A DNA stretch of 64,000 nt from Paraphoma chrysanthemicola. Taxonomy: Eukaryota > Ascomycota > Dothideomycetes > Pleosporales > Phaeosphaeriaceae. The translations under genes and the position numbers were made by a program. The stretch lies in assembly GCA_020744225.1 (NCBI GenBank), contig JAGMWG010000005.1, positions 1-64,000 on the forward strand, written 5' to 3'. How positions within the stretch are numbered: position 1 is the first letter of the stretch; every line of letters begins with the position of its first letter. The notes below the pieces were generated by a model. That model saw only the letters and a list, made by a program, of their open reading frames with translations, was not told the origin of the DNA and searched no databases. This document shows positions 54,774 through 64,000 of the stretch, in pieces.

Positions 54774-55856
54774 ATGGCCGCTCGCCGCATTTTCATCATT
54801 GGAGCCACTGGCGCTCAAGGTCTTCCTGTATGCCACGGACTTACAAAAGACGGTGGCTACAGCCTGCGTGTCCTAACACGAGATGCTAAATCGTCTCGAG
54901 CCCAGGAAATTGCCAAACTCGGGGACGTCGAGTTTATCGAAGGGACCTTTGCCAACGAAGCCGACCTACGCAAAGGATTTGCGGGATGCTGGGGAGCCTT
55001 TGTCAATATTGATGGATTCAACAGCGGCGAAAAGACTGAAACTTATTGGACTATTCGCGCTTATGAGCTAGCCGTTGAGCTAGGTATCAAGTTTCTAGTG
55101 TTTGGCAACCTCGACTACGTCTATAAGAAGAGTGGCTACGACCCGAAGTTCCGGTGCGGACATTATGACGGCAAAGGTCGTATGGCAGAATGGATGCTGC
55201 AGCAGAGGAGGAGCAATAATATGGGCGTTGCAGTATTCACTACCGGCCCATACATGGAGATGGCGACCTCGACAAGGACTCTGATGACCCCTCAGGTCCA
55301 GGACGGGACAGTCATTTGGGCAGTCCCACTCGGTGATGGCGCGATTCCCCATGTGTCGCTCGATGACTGCGAGTATTATGCCCGTTGGCTTTTTGACCAT
55401 CCGGACAGGTCGGACGGGATGAACCTCGAGGTCGCTATAGAGCATGTTCATTATGCAGATTTAGCTGCAGCATTCTCGAAGGTAACAGGCAAGCCAGCTC
55501 AGTACATGAACATACCGATGGACATGTATTTCGAGCATTTTCCAGGAGCTGACGGACCAGCTGGATACAACGCCGACCTATCGGATCCAGCAACAATGTC
55601 TGTTAGGGAGAATTTCACCGGTTTCTGGACAATGTGGGCACACTCTGGAGGTAACAAAGGTGTCATTCAGCGAGACTACGCGCTATTGGACGAGATCCAC
55701 CCAAAGAGGATCAAGACAGTAGAGCAATTCTTCCGATTGGAAGACGAGAAGCACAGAGCCGCTGGACGAGGAGGTCTCTTCGAAGCCATCGAAAGCAGCA
55801 GCATACCGGCTGTTCTCAAGGGTTTCGGCGAAGACAACAGACAAGGTAGATTGTGA
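54774..55856 (+). CDS. NmrA-like NAD(P)-binding protein
   Basis: A single-exon 360-residue protein from the ATG at 54774 (MAARRIFIIGATGAQGLPV), which starts directly at the Rossmann fold: GATGAQG is the glycine-rich NAD(P) loop. The N-terminal half follows the NmrA pattern, with LRVLTRDAKSSRAQEIAKLG, VEFIEGTFANEADLRKGFAGCWGAFVNIDG and IKFLVFGNLDYVYKKSG. The C-terminal half is substrate-domain sequence (AVFTTGPYMEMAT, IPHVSLDDCEYYARWLFDHP). The family includes nitrogen-response regulators and isoflavone-reductase-like enzymes. This one lacks the short-chain-dehydrogenase YxxxK arrangement that I would trust for catalysis, so regulator or reductase cannot be told apart. It lies 1.2 kb from a decayed NmrA-like copy. 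Confidence 0.88.
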   Translation: MAARRIFIIGATGAQGLPVCHGLTKDGGYSLRVLTRDAKSSRAQEIAKLGDVEFIEGTFANEADLRKGFAGCWGAFVNIDGFNSGEKTETYWTIRAYELAVELGIKFLVFGNLDYVYKKSGYDPKFRCGHYDGKGRMAEWMLQQRRSNNMGVAVFTTGPYMEMATSTRTLMTPQVQDGTVIWAVPLGDGAIPHVSLDDCEYYARWLFDHPDRSDGMNLEVAIEHVHYADLAAAFSKVTGKPAQYMNIPMDMYFEHFPGADGPAGYNADLSDPATMSVRENFTGFWTMWAHSGGNKGVIQRDYALLDEIHPKRIKTVEQFFRLEDEKHRAAGRGGLFEAIESSSIPAVLKGFGEDNRQGRL

Positions 55857-56027
55857 GCTACTTGGTTGTTATGAACAGTCAGGATAGCTCCTTATAGAGA
55901 GGATAGCAATGTAGTTATTTCTATGTCCTTGTGCGCATCACGAGTAAACATTTAAGTCAATAAAATAACGCATCATAAACGGGGTATCATTTCATCATAC
56001 ATCTACTACTCCCTCGCAACCAACATC

Positions 56028-58254
56028 TTACCCAGTCTTTTGCCGCTTCTTTGCTTTTGCCAATGCTTCTGATATTGCAGCAACTTCTTCCTCGACTTCT
56101 TCGTCGTCTTCGCTCACGTCGTCGACATCGAGCAAAGTGCCGCCCTCTTCGTCGCCATCTTCCGACACGTCCTCGTCCTCATCAAGCCCCAAACCATCGT
56201 CGTCGCTGAAACCGCCAAACTCGTCGTCCTCATCAGCCTCATCTTGGGGCTCGCCGGAGACGTCGGTTGTTGCAGCAACACTGCCAGTTGCTGCACTTTC
56301 GCCGTCGCGTTTCCGCTTTTTGCTCATCTCTCCTAGTCTTCCTTCGCGACCTTCGACGCCCTTGGCTGGTCCGCTTTGTTCGCCTTCCTTGTATGGTGGG
56401 GGTGTGAACCAAGGGAGCTTTCCACGAATCCAGTCGTTCAGGACCATCTTCGCAGCACCGTCAATATCTGCCTCGCCGCCCTTGAGCAGCCTGCCGCTCT
56501 TCCGGCACAGCTGCTCGAGGAACATGACACCATTGTCGTAGTCTTTGATATCGTACGTCCGCTGCAGATGCCTTGGCTGTACTCTCCGTAACACTGCCTC
56601 AATGTATTGTGCGGGGTACTCCACGTTCTCGACTCGTACACTACCTCTCAGCAGTAGATCCTCGTCGGTATCGTCCTGGTTCGGCGGTACAATACCAGGA
56701 CAATCGATCATGTAAATGCGCTTCATGAGTGTGATGTACTGCCAGACCTTGGTCTCGCCGGCGATGGGTGCGACGACGCAGACCTTCTTCTTGCGGAGCG
56801 TGTTGATGATGGAGGATTTGCCGGTGTTGGGGTAGCCGACCATGCCGACAGAGATCTGTTTGCGGTCGCTGTGAAGGGAGGAGAACTGGCGGAGGAGAGC
56901 GATGAGGGATCCCTTGCCGAAACTGTTGTTGATGGAGGCGTGGAAAGCTACACCTCGTTAGTCGAACTGTCTCGTGAATGGGAGAAAGTATATGACTTAC
57001 CAAGCGTGGGGAACTCCTTGCTCAAATGCCTGACCCAAGCAGCCTGTCAAATGTCAGTGACCATCATCAACAACAATGCAAACGCATAGCGTAGACGAAG
57101 GGATGTGTGAAACGTTACTAAGAGAACCGCCACCTATCTGCACAGTCGCAGAGACGGCCCTCAACTCAAACTCATCACTTTGCAACTCTAGTGACCAGCA
57201 ACCAAAACGGAAGCCGGTCTACCTTTGGCCAAAACGACCGCAGGCGAGCGAGTCGCTATCAATCTTCCCAACTTGTAACAGAACCAATTCATGGAAAGAG
57301 GAGATGGTCCTTGACTTAAGGAGGGGTCACGCAAAGGGAAGAAATGAGAAGAGTGTGCGCTTACAGCAACTTTTGACGGAACAAGATCGACCTTGTTTAG
57401 AACGAAGACGAGATGCTTGTGTGGTGCTTCTGTCCGAATGTACTTTTCTACACTGCGACACCGCGTGCCGTCTGGATCGCGGGCGTCGAGAACGTGGAGA
57501 ATGACATCGCTCGAGTCGATGACCTTGTACAGCTCGTTCCAAATGCGCTTGCTAGTGCCCTTCATGAAGATGAATTCTCTTGCTTGCGCAAAGTCGCCGT
57601 CGGGGTTATCGTTCTCGCGCTCTGCATCGCCCGATGTGCCAGAGAGCAGTTTTGCTTGCTCCAACCGGTCGAGGTAGGTGTCGTGCATTGTGTCTGTCCG
57701 ACCTGCCAGATCCTCAATAGTGCTGAAGTCTAGCTTTGGCCGTTTCCGCTGCGCTTTCGGTCCGAAGGTGTCTTTGAACGGCTGCGACTCGACTGCGATC
57801 TTGGCCGCATGCTCCTTGAGGCCGTTGATGTTACCCTTCTCTTCGATCAAACTCATGGGCAGCTTGTTGCGCTTCATGAGGTATGTCGTCGGGTCCGCGG
57901 CCTGCGCCTGGACAGCGGAGCGGAACGACTCGAGGGCATCTTGCGAGATGACACGAGTGTTGTTGAACCACTTCCTGTTGGGTTCGACACGGGCGATTGG
58001 TGCTTCACGGTTCTGGTACGAGGCGGCTTTGGTAATGTCTCCCTTAGCGTTACGCTGTGCCTTGCCGTCGGTCAGGCGCTTGAGGACCTTTACTTTCTTT
58101 CCTGTTCTGCGACCCATGAGCACTCGATCAGACCAACCAAAGGCGCATTCACATACCGGTAAAAGTTCTCGCCCTTGACTTTGACATTGCCCATGCCATC
58201 GCCCGTCTTCCCCTGGCGCTCCTTGCGGTTCGCTTCTTTCTTTTGGGTACCCAT
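56028..58254 (-). CDS. NOG2: Nucleolar GTP-binding protein 2 (60S ribosome assembly GTPase), four exons
   Basis: Exons 58254-58157, 58106-57365, 57043-57001 and 56947-56028 give 600 residues. Introns are 50, 321 and 53 nt; the second is long and exon 3 is only 43 nt. The N-terminus (MGTQKKEANRKERQGKTGDG, then RVISQDALESFR) is that of NOG2/Nug2. The GTPase is circularly permuted, with NKVDL (G4) before GYPNTGKSS (G1) and MIDCPG (G3). The block HASINNSFGKGSLIALLRQF comes between them. The C-terminus is Lys/Glu/Asp rich with long acidic runs. The protein releases from pre-60S particles on GTP hydrolysis in the nucleolus and nucleus. It shares a 202-base head-to-head promoter with the mS26 gene. 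Confidence 0.96.
57044..57364 (-). other. Long (321-nt) intron of NOG2
   Basis: GTAAGC donor at 57364, CTGACATTTGACAG acceptor. A C-box-like GTGATGA occurs inside, but the only downstream CTGA is the branch site itself, so a box C/D snoRNA is weakly supported. Confidence 0.5.
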
Positions 58255-58456
58255 CGCGGCTGCTTCCTCTGTGATTGTCGAGGTGTGGAAGTGCAAAGAG
58301 AAAGTAGGACGGCGGGTATTTTTTGGCCGAACTTTTTCTCGCAGCTTGCGGGCCACTAGCGTCTTGGCAACACTTTTCTGCAGGCACGACCGACACCACC
58401 GATGCCAACTCCGCAAAGCAGCAACGAGGTGGTAACACATCTCCCACACCACCGCC
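58255..58456. promoter_or_regulatory. Bidirectional promoter of NOG2 and mS26
   Basis: Only 202 bases separate the ATG codons of two ribosome-related genes on opposite strands, so they probably share control elements. Confidence 0.65.
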
Positions 58457-59377
58457 ATGCCGCCTCGAATAGCCGTCCGCTGTCCCTGGACATCGCATAC
58501 AGCAATTTCATCACTCAATGGCTCCGCCCGCACCTTCTCCTCTACACCGGCCGCCCTCGCCCTCGGCCCACAATCACCAAACTACATCGAAGTCCCCAAG
58601 CCTTTACAACCCACCTTCCCGCTCTCGCCGCGTCTAAAAGGCCATCTGCCCGTCCCCCGCGACATTTTCAAAACACGCAACGCACACCCCAAACAGTCCG
58701 ACGTCTTCATCGCCCGCTCAACCCGCGAGCCCAAGACGCTCAAAGCCCCAGGGCCATATAGCCGAGACGCAGACTACAGATTGTACAAGCAGCGCCTGGC
58801 CGACAAGCGCCGCGACGCCCTCCAGGTCGGTGTCAAGGAACTCCACGAGCGGAAAGTCTCATCCGAAGCCGCGCACTTGGCCAGCGTGCAAGCAAACTAC
58901 GCCGATCGACGAGCCCGCGCGCTCGCCCCGCCGCGAGAAGTCGATGTCCTAACGCAAACATCCGTATCCAAGGGGATCCGCGATTTCCTCGCGGGCACAC
59001 TGCCTGCGTCGTCGCGCAGGGCGAACGTCGCGGGAAGGAGGAGGGCGTATGCGCGACGAATGGAAAAAGTCCAGGCTGTGCGGGAGTCACGATTACATGA
59101 TTTATATGTCAATGCACGGACGTTCTTAGTTGAGGAGGCGCAGCTTGATGAGGCGATTGAGAAGGCCTTTGGGTCGGAGGAAGAGCCTGTGGGCTGGGAT
59201 AACCGCGGTAACATGGGGCTAAGGAGCGAAGGCAATGAGGGGCTAAGTCCATGGCAAGGATATATGCCCGAGGGCGTGGGCGACATGTTGCAGAAGCTGA
59301 AGGGCGGCGAGGGTGTTGGGTTGGCTAAGGAGAGGGTGAAGAAGGTTGCTGAGGAGCTGACGGGAGGAAAGATGTAG
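58457..59377 (+). CDS. PET123: Mitochondrial small-subunit ribosomal protein mS26 (Pet123-like)
   Basis: A single-exon 306-residue protein. The first 35 residues (MPPRIAVRCPWTSHTAISSL ... ARTFSSTPAAL) are a mitochondrial presequence with the RxFSST cleavage pattern. The body has the mS26 traits: LPVPRDIFKTRNAHPKQSDVFIARST, then a Lys/Arg-rich helix (YKQRLADKRRDALQVGVKELHERK), then an Ala/Arg coil (ANYADRRARALAPPREVDVLTQTSV) and an RRxxYxRRM stretch. The length agrees with fungal Pet123. It is a structural protein of the mitochondrial 37S subunit. It is paired head-to-head with NOG2. Confidence 0.85.
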   Translation: MPPRIAVRCPWTSHTAISSLNGSARTFSSTPAALALGPQSPNYIEVPKPLQPTFPLSPRLKGHLPVPRDIFKTRNAHPKQSDVFIARSTREPKTLKAPGPYSRDADYRLYKQRLADKRRDALQVGVKELHERKVSSEAAHLASVQANYADRRARALAPPREVDVLTQTSVSKGIRDFLAGTLPASSRRANVAGRRRAYARRMEKVQAVRESRLHDLYVNARTFLVEEAQLDEAIEKAFGSEEEPVGWDNRGNMGLRSEGNEGLSPWQGYMPEGVGDMLQKLKGGEGVGLAKERVKKVAEELTGGKM

Positions 59378-59662
59378 ACTACACGAGGTAGTGAAGCTCA
59401 GACAGAGCTTGTAGCATATGTAAGCGATACTCACACTTCTGCTTCAGACAATTTCTGCGTGCTGAGAGGTCAATGACAGGTATTGGTCACGAGAGCACAT
59501 ATCACAGTCCAATGTACGCTACGTCTGGAAAGACAAACTTCATCAACCCAGCTCCCGTGCCACCCCTCTACACTCTCACTTATCATACTATATCCCTAGA
59601 TCCCAGGAACCTCGCCAATCATATCTGCCTCCCCTCCTCCTCCTCCTCCTCCCATCTACACT

Positions 59663-60602
59663 CTACGGCTTCGTCCAAGTCGCATAATGCCTCCCCACCT
59701 CACTCAGCCCATTCCCCAACGGATTCACCAACAACCCCGGCGCCGCCATGAAATACGCATACCGATGCACATCCGGCTGCTCATCCAGCCACGGAATAAC
59801 CTCATCCATGAACTTCTTAACCTGGCTCTCCGTCCCCGTGGCACTAAACTCCGTGATCCAAATCGGGCGCCCGCCAGCCAGCGCACGCGCAGCCGTGACA
59901 TGCTGTTTGAAGTATTGCGTGGCCGAAGCTTCGGAGTACCAATGGATGCAGATGAAATCAATTTTACACCCGGAGCACTGTTTCAGGAATTCGCGGAGCC
60001 AATTCAAGCCTTTGTCTGGATCGCCGGAGTTCGTTACGGCGGGGGAACCAAGGTAGATGAGGTCTTTGTAGTCTTTGGTTGGGTCCATATGTGTGCGCCA
60101 TGTGCGGACTGCGTCGGTGACGGACATGCAGGATCCGCCTGCGCCATGTCTACACGCGACGAAACACTCTGTTAACACTGATTCTCGAGGAAAGCATGTG
60201 GTCCGCGAATATTAAGGGGAGGATGGGGAGTACTCACGCACACATATCCGGCTCATTAAACCCCAACAAATGCGTTGGATTCTGCACAATCACTCCACAT
60301 GCTTTACGCACGTTCGCAAACCACCCGCTTGTATGCTCGTTGCGATTACTCCACAGCATCGGGATGAACTCCAACCCCACGTCAGGGCTGTCGCCGGCCC
60401 AGTTGTACGCCCACTTGATGTGCGAGTTAGAGAATTGGCTGAAATATTTGACGTAGGCTGGGTTGTTGAAGGCAACGCCCCGACGGCGGTTTCCGGGGTC
60501 GGGTTTCTCTGGGGGTGGGGCGCGGTTTGTGAGCGGGGTGGCGGTGGTGGTGGTGAGGATGGCAAGGCAGATGGCCCAGAAAGTAAAGAGTGTGTATATC
60601 AT
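59663..60602 (-). CDS. Secreted GH128-type glycoside hydrolase (ASL1-like beta-1,3-glucanase), two exons
   Basis: Exons 60602-60238 and 60149-59663 with an 88-nt intron give 283 residues. The signal peptide is MIYTLFTFWAICLAILTTTTATP, then a Pro/Arg linker and RRGVAFNNPAYVKYF. The barrel shows IKWAYNWAGDSPDVGLEFIPMLW, the acid/base Glu in LLGFNEPDMC, GGSCMSV, KIDFICIHWYS and the nucleophile Glu in PIWITEFSATG. This is the fungal glycosyl-hydrolase catalytic-core group (GH128, known from yeast Asl1), which cuts beta-1,3-glucan. It probably acts in wall remodelling or on external glucan. Confidence 0.9.
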
Positions 60603-61459
60603 TGTGTGGACTCGAGAGTGTGGACGTGATAATGGTCAGACGCTGGAGTCGGTGTTGGTTATATAACTTCTCGGAAAGTGAAGTTGAGCTGCAATCAAGG
60701 AGTGTGGGCGATGTGCAATGAGCGTGATGGATCAGTACATCTTGATGGGGCGAAGGGTGATATATGCGACGTGAGCCCTGGGGGAATTACTGCAAACGCG
60801 CCTTCCTGGAGTGGCGACGGCGCAATTCGCCAGCTCAGTATCGCTGAACTGAGTGAGAGGATATACCTTGCCACGCGAGCGGCTCGCAAACGAGAGAGAT
60901 TGACACTGAGGAGTTCGTTCGTTCGAAGATGCTGTGACTGGGACATTCACTCTGGTGAGCGCTCGATTTGACATCGTTCACAAGCACGTCCAGTTGCCAA
61001 CTGAATGTCAGAGTCATTCAATGGACGTCGAAGCTTTAGTCGTGGTCTGGCATCTGCTTGAAGACGCCCATAAATGTCGAGATGGAGGCAGTAACATGAC
61101 GCATCCTCGAATCCGATCGATTCGCTGGCGAAACCCTAGCAAACGTGAAATTTTGTTGCCTCGAATGAGTAGCGGTAGACCTTACCTTGCTGCGAGGTAC
61201 GCGTGATGCAATTGGAGTTTCAATACATCGAATATGACATTGCGGGCGATGAGCTAGGATGTTGAGCGTGAGGTTTTAGTGCTTGAATTCGTCGATTTGG
61301 GCTATGATCGGAGCAAGTGCGTGCAGAGGAAGGAGCTCGGCAGGTCGGGGATAAATGAGGCAGGCACGTTCGACTCTCCAGAACGCAGAATGCGGAAAAG
61401 AACGCTTCACATATCGACCCACACGAACGTGATGATAGAAGCTGTAATATTGTGACTCT
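60603..61459. other. Intergenic 0.86 kb, nothing recognised
   Basis: Upstream of the GH128 gene and downstream of the asparaginase gene. Open frames here overlap on both strands and carry no motif. A short 59378-59662 spacer on the other side is also empty and carries a (tcc)n run near 59632-59652. Confidence 0.4.
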
Positions 61460-62690
61460 TCAGCGTCCCGGACTCCAAGGCTGCCCAATCGCCTTCCTGA
61501 ACCCACCTTCAAACACATCAATCGTTTGGTTCATATTCATGCCGCTTGCAATCGCCAGCTGCAACATGATCCTCGCTTGAATAACATGCACGAACCCTGC
61601 TTTCGCAAACGTAGGCGTTCGAGCGGGGCTGCTGGGCCCATACGGACTGCGTGTACCCACGACCACCTGTAATCCCTTCTTCAACGCTTCGGCGATCTCA
61701 GCTTGGCCAGTCGGTACACCGCCATTACCAGTGCCAGCAATAACGACTCCCTCGGCGCCATTTGCTTGCGAGTCGAGGACGAATTTGCCGTCAAACTCGC
61801 GGGCTGCGTAGAGGATGTCAACTTTAGGTAGTGCAGGGTAAGTCTTGTAGTTGGAGACGGCACCAATATCAAAGTAGTGCTTGTACAGAGGCTGGGATGG
61901 GGTGTTGAAGAATACGGGTAAGCTGTTGATGAAGAGACCAAGATCGCCTCCAGCGGTAGGGCCGAATGCGTTTGGATTGGTCGAGTGCAGCTTGGTTACC
62001 CAGTAGCCAGGGATAATACGCGCGTTAAAAGCCACCATCAGGCCTCTATTACGAGACTCAGGGCTTGCAGCAAGTGTTACTGCGTCGAAGAGGTTGGCAT
62101 CGCCTTCGAAGCCGATATGAGTCCATGGACGCATGGAGCCAGATCCTACGATTGGCTTTCCACAATTCACCAAGCTGTCCATGAGGAATGCAGTCTCTTC
62201 GAGAGAGTTAGTGCCATGGGTATAGACCGCACCATCGATGTCGCTATCTTCGGAGCATAACGCATCGTGAGCAAAGCGAGTCATGTTCATGACCAGTGCA
62301 TCATTCGTGCCAGTTGAGCCATCCGACTCGGTGGTCCAGTTGGACACGGCAAGCTGCGTGTTGTTGAGCAAATATGGGTTGCGAGCGATGATCTGTTCGC
62401 CAGTGATAGAGAGTTGGCCATACTGGGTATCATCGAGTGCTCCATATATTGAGCCACCAGATATAGTGCCTCCAGTAAACAGGATGCTGTGCTTGTCAGA
62501 CTGGATCCAATCGAGATGGAAAATTGAGGTTGGCTTACAGTATCTTTGGGAGGCTGCTATTTGTTCCCATCCACGTCAAGCCGAGACGTTCGCTGGCTGT
62601 CGTTGCTTGACGAGACTTGGGAAGTGAGGCTGATGGAGCAGCATTGCTCAGAGCCGCCACGCAGGCTACCACCAGACAAGAAATACGCAT
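61460..62690 (-). CDS. Secreted L-asparaginase-like protein with atypical active-site residues, two exons
   Basis: Exons 62690-62539 and 62486-61460 with a 52-nt intron give 392 residues. The signal peptide is MRISCLVVACVAALSNA. The first active-site motif is FTGGTISGG (catalytic Thr present) and the Tyr follows at DDTQYGQL. The second motif is VYTHGTNSLEETAFLMDSL: Thr is kept but the usual Asp (HGTD) is Asn. The expected MRPxTxxSADG is here MRPWTHIGFEGDAN, and the expected Asp of NDRI is Ala (FNARI). The Lys of the K-x-x-(S/T) region is present (VTKLHST). C-terminal GTGNGGVP, GTRSPYGPSS and KAGFVHVIQARIMLQLA fit type II enzymes. It should hydrolyse external Asn if active; the substitutions leave substrate and activity open. 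Confidence 0.85.
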
Positions 62691-63599
62691 GCTGATGAGG
62701 TTGGTGGGAGATCAAAATGTACGCAGTAACCACCCTGTCGCAATCAGAGGGCTTCTTTTATAGTCCAGACGGCTCCCACTTTCGCGGTCAGCGTTCATCT
62801 TCGCATCCGCCTTATCCAACGTGATTCCATCGCAAAGGCCGGCGGCATCGTGATACGGATTGCACACTTGAGATACTATGCGGGCTACTCTCTTGGCAGC
62901 ATATTCCAATAAGGAAGGTGTGTAGGAAATCCTCGATGGGTACTGGTAGAGTCGTTATCGTTCCTGCATGTCTGACGTCGGTACTCGCTAAATCGCATGC
63001 CCCACGGCCAAGAGCGGGGATTAGGCGTGCAGACTGGGATGCGGATACAGCGAACCGCATGGTCGGTATCGCTGGAGGTGACGATGTGACTGTGCACACT
63101 TCGTCGTCGTCCTCGACGCGTAGATTCCTAGTGCTCTCTGATGCAGGAAGAGGAAGTTGAGGATTGAACCCTCGGGAGAGGTGGTTTGGGCCGGGACACT
63201 AGTCCTAATCGAGGCAGAAAGAGTCATGCTTGAAAGGAAGATGGGATTTGAGTAATAGAATGGTAGTGCGCGCTTGGAAAGTCCTGGTAATGTGACGACA
63301 GAAGAAAGGTAGAAGGATGAACACGCTCATGAGAATGCAGGACGCCATGACCAAACTCCAGCAAATGCACAAGCAACTCCTCTCAATTCCAGCCAATGAT
63401 GCCCTCAGCCACGATCAGCGGCCCCGATATCGAGCTTGTCATAACAGAAACTCTTCGCCCAATGATACCAACATCGCTGACACCAAGATCCAGTCGTTGA
63501 GGCAGTTGCATCATGTGCCGCTCACTTGACTCTAGCGAGAACGAGTACAAAGGATTCGATGGTGCTTGCTGTGATGAAGCAGAGAGATCTCCATCTCGA
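62691..63599. other. Intergenic 0.9 kb, nothing recognised
   Basis: Upstream region of the asparaginase gene. Short overlapping frames only. Confidence 0.4.
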
Positions 63600-63848
63600 C
63601 TAATCATACATCAGATTGTAAATCTTGGACGGATTATGATGAACGTACTGTATGATGATCCAATGTCGGTCTGCCTGCTCGTCATCATTCCAACCTTCAA
63701 ATTCGACACTGGTTCCGCGAGTGGAGCAGCGATTGCTGAAGAACATGAGCATTTCTTCCTCGGACTGCGTACGTTTGAGATGTGGTGTTGGTCGGAGTAC
63801 TGCGATGGAGCCGCCTTGGCTGACGCGCGTGGAATGCCCGTTACACAT
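63600..63848 (-). CDS. Possible small gene, 82 residues, unknown
   Basis: ATG at 63848 to TAG at 63600. It reads MCNGHSTRVSQGG ... SEEEMLMFFSNRC ... EGWNDDEQADRHWII, with GC-rich third positions, and looks like a compact acidic-aromatic protein. No family is recognised and there is no upstream exon evidence. It may be the last exon of a gene extending past base 64000. Confidence 0.35.
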   Translation of the reverse strand: MCNGHSTRVSQGGSIAVLRPTPHLKRTQSEEEMLMFFSNRCSTRGTSVEFEGWNDDEQADRHWIIIQYVHHNPSKIYNLMYD

Positions 63849-64000
63849 GGTTGTTTGCGGAAGATAGGGTGGATGCAGGCGCTATTGCTGGGCGGTAGAG
63901 CTCGTAGCTTTATTCAGCCGGGTTTGGTCTCAGCTTGCAGATTATTTGAAGACAGCCGATTGAATGATGAGAGCTGGTGGGATAATGTGCGAAAGCGAGA

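Noticed and set aside
57188..58498. Long minus ORF running through NOG2 introns
   Set aside because: Contains intron text at both ends; the spliced model rebuilds the conserved GTPase.
63150..63190. gattgaaccctc string resembling a tRNA T arm
   Set aside because: No complete cloverleaf can be drawn.
1..64000. CRISPR arrays, operons or ribosome binding sites
   Set aside because: None seen; gene structure is eukaryotic.

Overview
The window is nuclear DNA of a filamentous ascomycete (Pezizomycotina). A Dothideomycete is my best guess, but the sequence does not prove it. The evidence is the gene content (HET-domain protein, Zn2Cys6 regulator, fungal rhodopsin-like membrane protein, GH3 and GH128 enzymes, threonine dehydratase with fungal gene structure), many short introns of 47-93 nt with GTANGT donors and CTAAC/CTGAC branch sites, and decayed elements whose stop codons look like C-to-T changes of the kind made by RIP. 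I see no rRNA, intact tRNA or CRISPR. Gene models were built by eye from reading frames plus splice signals. Coordinates of spliced genes span start to stop codon, and exons are given in the evidence.

Left part (1-21.3 kb). A decayed Fot1/Pogo-type transposase runs off the left edge. It is followed by a vWA + RBR E3-ligase-like protein (-), divergent from a HET-domain protein (+), then a small membrane protein, a frameshifted pseudogene, a large F-box/LRR-like protein, a five-exon aldehyde dehydrogenase, an AIF/AMID-like FAD oxidoreductase, an F-box protein and threonine dehydratase (ILV1).

Middle part (21.3-40.1 kb) is gene-poor, with 2-3 kb spacers, and holds genes linked by sugar and glucoside chemistry. 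These are an MFS sugar transporter (with a 16-nt microexon and a GC-AG intron), a secreted alpha/beta hydrolase with a Cys nucleophile, a secreted GH3 beta-glucosidase divergent from a GT28 sterol-type glucosyltransferase with an extra C-terminal region, a regulator with two tandem Zn2Cys6 clusters, and a small secreted protein with ten cysteines. They could form a loose glucoside-handling group with its own regulator; this is inference.

Right part (41-64 kb). A TMEM70-like mitochondrial protein, a glutaminyl-cyclase-like M28 enzyme, a large basic nuclear-type protein whose frame continues past two TGA codons, a rhodopsin-like membrane protein, a RIP-like NmrA pseudogene 1 kb from an intact NmrA-like gene, a NOG2/mS26 head-to-head pair (cytosolic and mitochondrial ribosome biogenesis), a secreted GH128 glucanase and a secreted L-asparaginase with unusual catalytic-site residues.
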